Part shown: in pieces, positions 31,320-38,616 of the stretch
How the letters are laid out: each line of letters begins with the position of its first letter
Numbering within the stretch: position 1 is the first letter of the stretch
Assembly: GCA_011523705.1 (NCBI GenBank)
Contig: WTGC01000187.1
Span: 1 to 38,616 of the forward strand
Source of the DNA: Chloroflexota bacterium
GTDB lineage: Bacteria; Chloroflexota; Anaerolineae; Aggregatilineales; Phototrophicaceae
Direction: 5' to 3'
DNA length: 38,616 nucleotides
Translations under genes and position numbers: made by a program
The notes under the pieces: generated by a model
What the model was told of the DNA's origin: nothing
Database searches by the model: none
What the model saw: only the letters and a program-made list of their open reading frames with translations

Positions 31320-32582
31320 TCAATCGCGCTTGAATTTGCTGTAATCCGGGCGCATGTAATCAGTCCTTCCGCCGCCTTCGCTCTGCAGCATCGCCTCAAC
31401 CTTGATCGGCAAGCCGAATAGCTGAATGAACCCATGCGCGTCTTGCTGATTGTAGACGTCTTCTTCGCCGAAGGAGGCGTAATCTTCGCGATACAAGCTG
31501 TATGGGCTCTTGCGCCCGGCGACAATGATATTACCCTTGTAGAGCTTCAGCCGCACGGTACCGGTAACCGTCTCCTGCGTGACGTCGACGAAGCCGTCCA
31601 GCGCTACCCGCAGTTTGCTATACCACATGCCGTTGTAGACCAGCTCGGCATACTTGGCGGCGACGGTGTCCTTGTATTGCATCGTATGCTTGTCGAGGCA
31701 GATGCTCTCCAGCAATTGATGCGCGCGATGCAAGATGGTGCCGGCCGGCGTCTCGTAAACGCCGCGGCTTTTCATGCCGACCAGCCGGTTCTCCACAATA
31801 TCGATGCGTCCAATACTATGCTTCCCGCCCAGGCGATTGAGCGTCGTGAATAGCTCGACCGCCCTCATGTCTTCGCCATTCAGGCTAATCGGATTCCCTT
31901 GCAGAAAACCGATCTCGATGTATTCGGCTTCGTCGGGCGCGCGCTCCGGCTCATTGGTCAATTGGTACATAGGGCTTTCCGGCTCGTTCCACGGGTTCTC
32001 GAGCAGCCCGCCCTCGTGCGACAAGTGGAATATATTGCGGTCGCGGCTGTAGATGTCTTTTTCTGTGTGCGATACCGGTACGCGAAATTCTTCGGCGTAA
32101 GCGAGCGCGTCTTCGCGGCTGCGGATGTCCCACTCGCGCCAGGGGGCGATGGTCTTCAGCTTGGGGTTGAGCGCCATGGTCGAGACTTCAAAGCGCACTT
32201 GATCGTTGCCTTTTCCGGTGCAGCCATGGGCGACGGCGTCCGCTTTTTCCATTTCCGCGATCTCGACCAGATGCTTGGCAATCAACGGACGGGCGAACGA
32301 GGTGCCCAGCAGATATTCCCGCTCGTAAACGGCGCCTGCGCGCATCGTTGGATAAACGAAATCGGTCAAGAACTCCTCGCGCAGGTCACGGACGTAGAGC
32401 TTGGACGCGCCCGAAGCCAGCGCCTTTTCTTCCAGCCCGTCCAATTCCTCTTCCTGCCCCAGGTCGGCGCAAAAGCAGACGACCTCACAATCGTAATTGT
32501 TCTTGAGCCAGGGAACGATCACGGAGGTATCCAAGCCGCCGCTATATGCCAGGACCACTTTCTTCACATCAGATGTCGCCAT
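31320..32582 (-). CDS. argG: Argininosuccinate synthase
   Basis: 420 residues from the ATG at 32582 (GGAG seven bases upstream); the seven-residue extension to 32603 lacks a site. The N-type ATP pyrophosphatase P-loop is [26 protein letters not shown] and [18 protein letters not shown] are characteristic blocks. It joins citrulline and aspartate with ATP. It is about 20 residues longer than most bacterial forms; the excess is a hydrophilic C-terminal tail ([18 protein letters not shown]). It forms an operon with argH. No ARG box was recognised upstream. Confidence 0.95.
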   Translation of the reverse strand: MATSDVKKVVLAYSGGLDTSVIVPWLKNNYDCEVVCFCADLGQEEELDGLEEKALASGASKLYVRDLREEFLTDFVYPTMRAGAVYEREYLLGTSFARPLIAKHLVEIAEMEKADAVAHGCTGKGNDQVRFEVSTMALNPKLKTIAPWREWDIRSREDALAYAEEFRVPVSHTEKDIYSRDRNIFHLSHEGGLLENPWNEPESPMYQLTNEPERAPDEAEYIEIGFLQGNPISLNGEDMRAVELFTTLNRLGGKHSIGRIDIVENRLVGMKSRGVYETPAGTILHRAHQLLESICLDKHTMQYKDTVAAKYAELVYNGMWYSKLRVALDGFVDVTQETVTGTVRLKLYKGNIIVAGRKSPYSLYREDYASFGEEDVYNQQDAHGFIQLFGLPIKVEAMLQSEGGGRTDYMRPDYSKFKRD

Positions 32583-32701
32583 CGCCTGTCTCCAACTCGT
32601 CACATCTAGTCACGCGCCTAGTTTAATGAAACTTTCGCCTTTTGGAAGTGGACGCTGCCACGTTGTTTCACTGTCTCGCTGGTCTCGGCCGCAATCGCCG
32701 C

Positions 32702-32730
32702 TTGCTGATGGGCGAAGCTGACGCTAGAAT
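32702..32730 (+). promoter_or_regulatory. Promoter for the small unknown gene at 32772
   Basis: TTGCTG at 32702-32707, a 17-base spacer, TAGAAT at 32725-32730. Transcription would start near 32737, 35 bases before the ATG. Confidence 0.5.
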
Positions 32731-32771
32731 GAGCGCGTTACAATCGCCGCTTACGATGGACGGGAATCGCG

Positions 32772-33080
32772 ATGACGACGGTGGACAGGCTTAAAGAAAT
32801 GCGCGACGAGAAAGCGCGCCCTCACCTGGAACAATATGCGCCGGTGTGGATGCTGCGCGAAGACATCGTCGCGGAAGAAGAATCAATCCAGTTCCACGTG
32901 CTGTTTCAACACAACCTGCATGGCTGGGTGAATCGCCGCTACCGTTACGATGGCTTCAACAATACCTTGTACCACAAGGGGCAAATCGTTCTTACCGAAG
33001 ACGATGCCCTCGACTACATGCTGGACAGCCCCTATATCGAGGTTGATGTCGACGACATTCCGAATGCTTACGGAGGCTAA
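32772..33080 (+). CDS. Conserved-looking small protein, unknown function
   Basis: 102 residues, ATG preceded by GGGAA at about six bases and by a plausible promoter. It is a soluble, acidic protein with many aromatic residues: an N-terminal helix (DRLKEMRDEKARPHLEQYAP), a predicted beta-rich middle (IQFHVLFQHNLHGWVNRRYRYDGFNNTLYHKGQIVL) and an acidic end (EVDVDDIPNAYGG). No catalytic motif or metal site is evident and I do not recognise the family. It is divergent from argG and its last four bases overlap the end of the convergent glycosyltransferase gene. Codon use is like its neighbours, so I regard it as a real gene. Confidence 0.7.
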   Translation: MTTVDRLKEMRDEKARPHLEQYAPVWMLREDIVAEEESIQFHVLFQHNLHGWVNRRYRYDGFNNTLYHKGQIVLTEDDALDYMLDSPYIEVDVDDIPNAYGG

Positions 33081-34330
33081 GTGGGCCTCAGCTTTTGGCA
33101 AACGACATCCTGAAAGACATTCAGCAAACGCTCGGCAATCCCCGCCCAGGCATATTCTTGGGCGATGCGCGATGCGGCCACGCCCATGTCTTCCGCTCTC
33201 GACGCATCGGACAGCAATTCAATGATACAATCCGCCAGGGAGATGGGCTCGCGCGCTGGAATGTGAAAGCCGGTCTCGCGGTCCCGAACTAAAAATTGCA
33301 AGCCGCCCACCTGCGAAGCGATGACGGGCGTGCCCGACGACATCGCTTCCAGCGCCACCATGCCAAATGACTCATAATCCGAGGGTATAATTACCGCCGC
33401 CGCCGACACGTAGTAGAGCGGCAACTCGGTTTGCTCCTTAGCGCCGACAAAACTCACCAATTGATCGATTCCCAACTTGACGCTGAGGGCTTGCAGCCGA
33501 TTCATTTCCTGGTCGTTTCCGCTGTTGGGATCGCCGCCGACGATCATAAAGCGCAGGTTTCGCAGCAAAGGCGGCGCCTTCTCTCTCAACACGTGAAGCG
33601 CCTCCAGTATGGTGTCCACGGCTTTGAGCGGCTCAATGCGGCCGACAAAGAGAAGCAAATTGCTTTCGAGCGGGATGCCCAAGTTCTCGCGCGCTTCTTC
33701 GCGGGAAAACACCTGGGTAAATCGCTCGGTATTCACGCCCGGCGGTATCACAACGATCTGTCGGCGCCGGGCGCGGTAGAGCCAGCGCAGTTGCGCCTGC
33801 TCGGCCGGCGTCGCGGCGATGACGCGGTCCGCCCACTGAAGAATATTCATCTCGGTCATGATTCGGCGATCGGGCTGATAATCCATGACTTCGATACGCT
33901 TTTTCATATGCCCGAGTGTGTGAAACATGTGCGCGAAGCGGATGCCCCAGGCTTCTTTGAGCTTCGCCGCCACCCATCCGCTCAACCAGTAATGGCTGTA
34001 TACAATGTCGTAGCGCAAGTTCTCCAAAGTAGCGAATGCCATCAAGTTGGCGGTGAATTCGGACAGATGCTCGTACTGCTCGTCCGGCGGTATCGGCTGC
34101 GGCGGACCAGCAGCTAGATAGATGACGCGGACGTTTTCGCCAATGGATGCGTCAATCTTGTTCTCCCAGGGGGAGGCGCGTCTGGTGAAAATGTCGACGC
34201 ATACGCCTTGCCGTCCCAACTCGCGCGACAGCTCGCGGATGTACACGTTCATGCCGCCCGTTTTTGCGCCACCCATAGGCGCCAGCGGGCTCGTGTGCGC
34301 GCTTATCAACGCAACTCGCTGTATTGGCAT
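33077..34330 (-). CDS. GT4-family glycosyltransferase
   Basis: 417 residues with a GT-B fold. The N-terminal donor-domain loop is HTSPLAPMGGAKTGGMNVYIRELS, typical of the sucrose-phosphate synthase/MshA-like branch of GT4. VYSHYWLSGW fits the acceptor side. The C-terminal domain has the EX7E motif at E320 and E328 (ESFGMVALEAMSSGTP), which contacts the nucleotide sugar. The substrate cannot be assigned; MshA-type, SPS-type and envelope glycan enzymes all share this pattern. GGAG stands five bases before the ATG. It follows the FemAB-like gene by 27 bases, so the pair may act on one cell-surface or small-molecule glycoside. Confidence 0.85.
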   Translation of the reverse strand: MPIQRVALISAHTSPLAPMGGAKTGGMNVYIRELSRELGRQGVCVDIFTRRASPWENKIDASIGENVRVIYLAAGPPQPIPPDEQYEHLSEFTANLMAFATLENLRYDIVYSHYWLSGWVAAKLKEAWGIRFAHMFHTLGHMKKRIEVMDYQPDRRIMTEMNILQWADRVIAATPAEQAQLRWLYRARRRQIVVIPPGVNTERFTQVFSREEARENLGIPLESNLLLFVGRIEPLKAVDTILEALHVLREKAPPLLRNLRFMIVGGDPNSGNDQEMNRLQALSVKLGIDQLVSFVGAKEQTELPLYYVSAAAVIIPSDYESFGMVALEAMSSGTPVIASQVGGLQFLVRDRETGFHIPAREPISLADCIIELLSDASRAEDMGVAASRIAQEYAWAGIAERLLNVFQDVVCQKLRPT

Positions 34331-34357
34331 TGCTACTCCGCTTTGCGGGTCGCCGGT

Positions 34358-35362
34358 CTATCTGGCGCGGATATTCATCACCGCGGTGTCGCGGCCGCCC
34401 ATACGGTATTTGTAGGGTTCATCGCCGCGCAAGAAGTCATAGTAGGCATATCCCTGCTCAATCGCATGCCGGATGTTGTATGCCAGGAGCACAATGCCCG
34501 GGCTGTACTCGCCAAAATCGTCTGGCGCGTGCCCCGAGTTGTAAACCATCACGCGGTTGCCATAAACGAAGTTAATGTAAGCGGCCGCTCGCCGTTCGCC
34601 GATTGTGAGGAAATTCAGTTGCAGCCAGCCACGCGCTTGTAGTAATGGCACAATCGCCTGAAAGAAGCTCAGATTCCTCTCGTCTTGCAAGAAGCGTTCT
34701 TTCTCCGGATCGCTAGCCGCCATCAAACGAACAAACTGCGAAACTTCTTCATCAAGATCGTGCTGACCATTGACGATGTACCAGTCAATCGATTCTTCGC
34801 TGCCGTGAATGCGCCGCATCTTTCGCCTGACTTCATGACGCTGCTTCTTGTGCAGCCTGCTCATATAGCTTGCCCAATCATCGGGCAGCTCAATGACCGG
34901 GCAAACCTCCTGCTGTTCCACATCGGTATCAAAGCCACGATTGCTGAGCAATTCCGGCAGCAGCCGCTGGGTCGGTGAATCAAAGGGGATATTGCAGAAG
35001 TCAAGGCAATCATACTCCGAGCGGTGATCCCATAGATAATCGGCGAAGGCGGCATAGACAGCCTCCATTCGCGCTTCGTCAATGATGAAATCCAAGTAGT
35101 CGGTGACATCAACGCAGCCGATGATTTGAACCGAGCGACCCCTTTCCGATTCGGAGATGAACAGCGGCGCGATCCCTATAGCGGTTCCTGGGTCATAGCA
35201 AGCCAATATCCAAAGCTCGCCCGGTTCATAAGCTTCCCACCAGGTCTTCTGCCATTCCCAAGTATAGAAAACGCGGTTCATCGGCGCGCGCGCAAGCAGG
35301 TCGTTCCACACCGATTTCAATTCCGAAAATGCGGCGCCGTTTCTATAGGCTATTACTTCCAC
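34358..35362 (-). CDS. FemAB/CelD-like GNAT acyltransferase
   Basis: 334 residues starting at GTG 35362, with a weak upstream AAGAAG. The pattern is that of the Acetyltransf_6 (CelD/BcsL, FemAB-like) family: an early PMNRVFYTWEWQKTWWEAY block, a helical KKQRHEVRRKMRRI segment, and the C-terminal GNAT half with ERRAAAYINFVYGNRVMVYNSGH and GYAYYDFLRGDEPYKYRMG. Members transfer acyl or aminoacyl groups, often during capsule, exopolysaccharide or envelope synthesis. It is cytoplasmic, without signal or membrane segment. It precedes the GT4 gene in one transcriptional unit, hinting at joint modification of a glycan; this is inference. Confidence 0.8.
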   Translation of the reverse strand: MEVIAYRNGAAFSELKSVWNDLLARAPMNRVFYTWEWQKTWWEAYEPGELWILACYDPGTAIGIAPLFISESERGRSVQIIGCVDVTDYLDFIIDEARMEAVYAAFADYLWDHRSEYDCLDFCNIPFDSPTQRLLPELLSNRGFDTDVEQQEVCPVIELPDDWASYMSRLHKKQRHEVRRKMRRIHGSEESIDWYIVNGQHDLDEEVSQFVRLMAASDPEKERFLQDERNLSFFQAIVPLLQARGWLQLNFLTIGERRAAAYINFVYGNRVMVYNSGHAPDDFGEYSPGIVLLAYNIRHAIEQGYAYYDFLRGDEPYKYRMGGRDTAVMNIRAR

Positions 35363-35474
35363 TTGGCTTCTTCGCTCCCATTTTTGTCAAAAGCCAGTCC
35401 AGTCCAAGCTAGAGACACAAGCAAACTCGAATTTCTTACTTTGACGTATCCCGGCGCCATTCGCGCGAGCGACC

Positions 35475-36329
35475 CTATGAGCCTTTTGCCTTGGGCGTCG
35501 TGGGATTGTTGCCCCACTCTTTCCATGATCCGTCATATAGGCGAACCTTGCGGGCGCCAGCCACTTCCAGCGCCAGCAGGCCAAAGGAAGCGGAAACGCC
35601 GGAGTTGCAATATATCACCGTGTCGTCGGCATCCAGCGCGACGCCGTGTTCGGAGAAGCATTCGCGCAGCGCTTCGGGCGACAACACGGTGAGATCGTCC
35701 GCCACCATCTTGCTTCGCGGCAGGCTTATCGCGCTCGGGATGTGACCGCCTTGCTGCGCGCGCGATGCCGCGCCGACGTATTCAGCTGGCGAGCGCACGT
35801 CAATTATTTGCATGGCGCCCGAATCCAAGCCGGCCAGAATATCGGCCTCCGTCGCTTTCAAAGCCGCATTCACTCGCGGTACGAAATTCGCTTTCGCCGG
35901 CTTTGGAATCTCCGCGCTGATCGATCGTTTTTCCGCGCGCCACTTTTCCCAGCCGCCATCGAGAATGAAGACCGCTTCATGACCGTAGTAGCGCAAGCAC
36001 CAACTCAACCGACAGGCGAACATGCTCGCAGCATTATCGTAAATGACGACGCGCGTTTCGTTGCTGATGCCGAGCTCGCCCATCAGCGCGGCAAATCGAT
36101 CGGGAGAAGCGACATCGTTTGACGGTGATCCCGGCTCCACAATGTCGACCTGCCAATCAACGAAGACCGCGTTCGGTATGTGCCCCGCTTCGTAACCGGC
36201 CCGATCGGTGAAGTAATGCGGCGGCGGCTCGGTCGGCGGCAGAACCTTGCCCCGCAACTCGACGATGCGGATATCCGGTTCGTACAGACGCTGCTCCAGC
36301 CAGTCCGTTGTGACCAAAGGCGACTTCAT
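35475..36329 (-). CDS. Two-domain sulfurtransferase (rhodanese/mercaptopyruvate type)
   Basis: 284 residues made of two rhodanese domains. The N-terminal one (about 1-140) lacks a catalytic Cys, as is usual. The C-terminal one has C241 in YCNSGVSAS, the active-site loop that carries the persulfide. DVRSPAEYVG and YDGSWKEWG are family blocks. It moves sulfur from thiosulfate or 3-mercaptopyruvate to cyanide, thiols or proteins. The loop is CNSGVS, neither the CRKGVT of bovine rhodanese nor the CGSGVT of E. coli SseA, so the donor is uncertain. GAGG seven bases upstream supports the ATG. It is divergent from the hydrolase-ligase fusion gene. Confidence 0.9.
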   Translation of the reverse strand: MKSPLVTTDWLEQRLYEPDIRIVELRGKVLPPTEPPPHYFTDRAGYEAGHIPNAVFVDWQVDIVEPGSPSNDVASPDRFAALMGELGISNETRVVIYDNAASMFACRLSWCLRYYGHEAVFILDGGWEKWRAEKRSISAEIPKPAKANFVPRVNAALKATEADILAGLDSGAMQIIDVRSPAEYVGAASRAQQGGHIPSAISLPRSKMVADDLTVLSPEALRECFSEHGVALDADDTVIYCNSGVSASFGLLALEVAGARKVRLYDGSWKEWGNNPTTPKAKGS

Positions 36330-36431
36330 GGCATTCCCTCACGCAATTCAGGCAGCTAATAGATTCAATTTTACCCTTGTTCATCTATAGCTGCGAGTTT
36401 TGGCGCGATTTCCTCTGCCGCGCGATTTCGC

Positions 36432-36437
36432 TATAAT
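36432..36437 (+). promoter_or_regulatory. Consensus -10 ahead of the hydrolase-ligase gene
   Basis: A perfect TATAAT 25 bases before the first ATG. The -35 region 17 bases upstream (TTTCCT) is poor, suggesting dependence on an activator or on the -10 alone. Confidence 0.5.
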
Positions 36438-36461
36438 AGTTCAAAGCCATCGCATCGGAGA

Positions 36462-38616
36462 ATGATGAAGAAGCGAATCCGCGGGCTGAAGCGCTCGGTA
36501 TTTCATTTGGACTTCGACCTCTATCGGGTCAAGGTACCGGTACGCCAGTATCCCGGCGCGAACCTGAGCGTCATTGATCTCTGGCCGCAAGACGTCGAAA
36601 AGACGATATTCTTCCAGCATGGTTTCGCTGGCGTGGCCGAATCGTGGGAATGGCAGTTGGCGCATTTCGCCAATCAGTATCGCGTGATCGCCCCCGACCT
36701 GCGCGGACACGGGCAGAGCGATGCCCCCCACAGCGAATACTCAATGCCGGAACTCATTCAGGATCAGCATGACATTGTCGAGGCGCTGAAACTTCCCGAA
36801 CAATTTGTCCTGGTCGGCCACTCGTTTGGCGGCGCCATTTGCATCGAATTCGCGAATGCCTATCCTGAGCGCATCGCCAAGCTCGTGCTGGTTGCCAGCG
36901 CGGGCGAGTATCCGCTGCCCAAGTTCGCCTCCGCTCTGTTTCGCATACCGGTGCATGTCGCGCTGCCCTTTTGGCGTTATCGCCGCCGTTGGGACGCGGA
37001 ATACCATGTGCTCAAGTCGATGTTTCACAACAACCTACATGGCTGGCAGGCTTGGTCCCAGTTGCGTGATATTAAGAGCGAGACGCTGGTCATCACTGGC
37101 GAGCGCGACAATTACTTCCCCCGCTATGTTTACGATGATGTCGCCAAATTGATCCCCGGCGCGGAAGTGCACGATATTGGCTCGGCGAAACACAAAGTCC
37201 AACTGGAGCGCCATGACGCGGTTAATCGGGCGATCGATCGCTTCATTGAAAGCTCGACGCGAACCAGTTGGCGCTCCACAGCGCCCGCCGACGAGCTCAG
37301 ACGGGGACGTCCCTGGCTCGGCCATTACGACAAAGACATCCCGCATACCATACCGATTCCACATCAGCCGCTCTTTCGTTTTTTGGAAAGCGCGGCTGAT
37401 TGGGCGCCAAGGCGGGCTGCCACCGTCTTCTATGGAAAGACTCTGAGCTACCGCGAGTTGGAAGCAAAGGTCAATCAATTCGCGCATGGACTATTGGCGC
37501 TGGGCGTACAAAAGGGCGATCGCGTTCAGATCGTCTTGCCGAACACGCCTCAATTCATCATCGCCTATTACGCCATTCTGAAGATCGGCGCAGTGGTCGT
37601 CTTGTCGAATCCCGACGCCAGCGCGGAGCTGATCGTTAGCCACGCGCGCGAAACCGATGCCAAGGTACTCATTACCTTAAGCGCGTTCAGCCAGCTGGCG
37701 CAATTGCTGCAGGGTCAAGCCGGCGCCGAAACATTGATATTCAGCGGCATCGGCAAACATGTTTCGACAAGCCGAGCGGCGGCATACGGGCGACACAAAC
37801 AAGCCACGACCGAGGACGAAGCGCTTGCACGGCGGATCGGGCAGCGCATGTCTGACATCATGAAGGAGCGGGTAAGACATCCGCCCGCTGTCGACGTGGC
37901 AGATACCGACCTCGCTGTGATTTCGTATACCAGCGGCACCACCGGCAAGCCCAGAGGGGTCTGCTTGACGCATCGCAATTTGGTGGCCAATGCCCTCCAA
38001 ACTCGTCACTGGATGCCGGAAATCGAATACGGCAAGGAAGTCGTGATGGCGGTCGTACCCTTCGAGCATAGCTATGGCATGACAGCCGCGATGAACCTGC
38101 CAATCCTGATCGCGGCGAAGATCGTGATTATTTCAGTGTTCGAGCTTCAACAAGTCTTGGAACAGATTCGTCGATACAAGCCGACGCTCTTCCCGGGCGT
38201 GCCGTCGATGTTCACGCTCATCAACCACGCGGACAACGTGCGAAGTTTTGGCTTGTCATCAATCAAAGCTTGCATAAGCGGCGCCGCGCCCTTGCCCGTC
38301 GAAGTGCAGGAGGCTTTTGAGAAACTGACGCGAGGTCGTCTCGTCGAAGGTTACGGCTTGACCGAAGCCGGCCCAGTCACCCATTCAAATCCGCTTTATG
38401 GCTTGCGAAAGGTGGGGTCAATCGGCGTGCCTCTGCCGAACACCGATGCCAAAATCGTCGATCTTCTCAGCGGCGAAGACCTGCCAAGCGGGCAACTTGG
38501 AGAGATAGTGGTCAAGGGTCCGCAGGTCATGAGCGGCTATTGGCGGGCCGACCCCAATGATGAGACCGTCTTGCGCGACGGCTGGCTGCACACTGGCGAT
38601 GTCGCCGTGATGGACG
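36462..38616 (+). CDS. Fused alpha/beta-hydrolase and AMP-forming acyl-CoA ligase, 3' end outside window
   Basis: An open frame of 718 codons without a stop to the window end; the ATG at 36462 is followed by a second at 36465, which is slightly better spaced from GGAG. Residues about 1-265 are an alpha/beta-hydrolase: oxyanion HGFAG, nucleophile elbow GHSFGG with S121, acid in GERDNYF, and His in SAKHKVQLERHD. After a linker of about 40 residues comes an adenylate-forming ligase: YTSGTTGKPRG from about 489, EGYGLTEAGPV and DGWLHTGDV, the usual A3, A5 and A7-type motifs. The extreme C-terminal lid domain is missing only because the window ends. It could release an acid from an ester and activate it to CoA in one polypeptide. 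Substrate unknown. Confidence 0.85.
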   Translation, partial: MMKKRIRGLKRSVFHLDFDLYRVKVPVRQYPGANLSVIDLWPQDVEKTIFFQHGFAGVAESWEWQLAHFANQYRVIAPDLRGHGQSDAPHSEYSMPELIQDQHDIVEALKLPEQFVLVGHSFGGAICIEFANAYPERIAKLVLVASAGEYPLPKFASALFRIPVHVALPFWRYRRRWDAEYHVLKSMFHNNLHGWQAWSQLRDIKSETLVITGERDNYFPRYVYDDVAKLIPGAEVHDIGSAKHKVQLERHDAVNRAIDRFIESSTRTSWRSTAPADELRRGRPWLGHYDKDIPHTIPIPHQPLFRFLESAADWAPRRAATVFYGKTLSYRELEAKVNQFAHGLLALGVQKGDRVQIVLPNTPQFIIAYYAILKIGAVVVLSNPDASAELIVSHARETDAKVLITLSAFSQLAQLLQGQAGAETLIFSGIGKHVSTSRAAAYGRHKQATTEDEALARRIGQRMSDIMKERVRHPPAVDVADTDLAVISYTSGTTGKPRGVCLTHRNLVANALQTRHWMPEIEYGKEVVMAVVPFEHSYGMTAAMNLPILIAAKIVIISVFELQQVLEQIRRYKPTLFPGVPSMFTLINHADNVRSFGLSSIKACISGAAPLPVEVQEAFEKLTRGRLVEGYGLTEAGPVTHSNPLYGLRKVGSIGVPLPNTDAKIVDLLSGEDLPSGQLGEIVVKGPQVMSGYWRADPNDETVLRDGWLHTGDVAVMD

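Noticed and set aside
36462..38616. OleBC of long-chain olefin synthesis
   Set aside because: Domain order fits, but the hydrolase nucleophile is Ser in GHSFGG rather than the Asp expected of OleB, and no oleA or oleD gene is seen in the window.

Overview
The window is a stretch of bacterial chromosome, moderately GC-rich, packed with biosynthetic and housekeeping genes. It contains no phage genes, transposases, tRNA or rRNA genes. Gene content and style suggest a Chloroflexota bacterium, probably Anaerolineae-like: a nuoCD fusion, a combined ilv-leu-cimA operon, Thr/Pro-rich surface repeat proteins and FemAB-like acyltransferases. That placement is inference; no marker gene here settles it.

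Left part (1-13.2 kb): an anchored repeat protein, cut by the window start, lies directly downstream of a giant membrane sensor kinase. Next come a Nudix hydrolase overlapping a membrane-anchored serine hydrolase of the class A beta-lactamase fold, a STAS protein, a small membrane protein, an Mrp ATPase and a small coiled-coil membrane protein. A partial complex I operon, iscX-nuoB-nuoCD-nuoI, follows, with a near-consensus sigma70-type promoter.

Middle (13.2-18.5 kb): thrB and thrC are divergent. Convergent with thrC is a plant-like cystathionine gamma-synthase gene preceded by a SAM-I riboswitch with an intrinsic terminator. These three genes sit around the O-phosphohomoserine branch point of threonine and methionine synthesis. 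murA is divergent from the riboswitch.

Core (18.5-29.9 kb, minus strand): one long operon, ilvE-ilvB-ilvN-ilvC-leuA-leuC-leuD-cimA-leuB, covers nearly all of Val, Leu and Ile synthesis (ilvD is not in the window). It is headed by a classical transcription attenuator: a TTGACA-N17-TACACT promoter, a leader peptide with twelve consecutive Ile/Leu/Val codons, and competing pairings that can be written out base by base. A second terminator lies between cimA and leuB, and a short ORF with an ideal ribosome-binding site overlaps the leuA start.

Right part (29.9-38.6 kb): argG-argH, a small unknown protein, a GT4 glycosyltransferase with a FemAB/CelD-like acyltransferase, a two-domain sulfurtransferase, and a divergent fused alpha/beta-hydrolase plus AMP-forming acyl ligase that runs off the window end.

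The observations most worth following up are the BCAA attenuator, the homologous C-terminal tails on NuoI and NuoB, iscX heading the nuo cluster, the SAM riboswitch on a plant-like CGS, the kinase without a phosphoacceptor histidine, and the hydrolase-ligase fusion.
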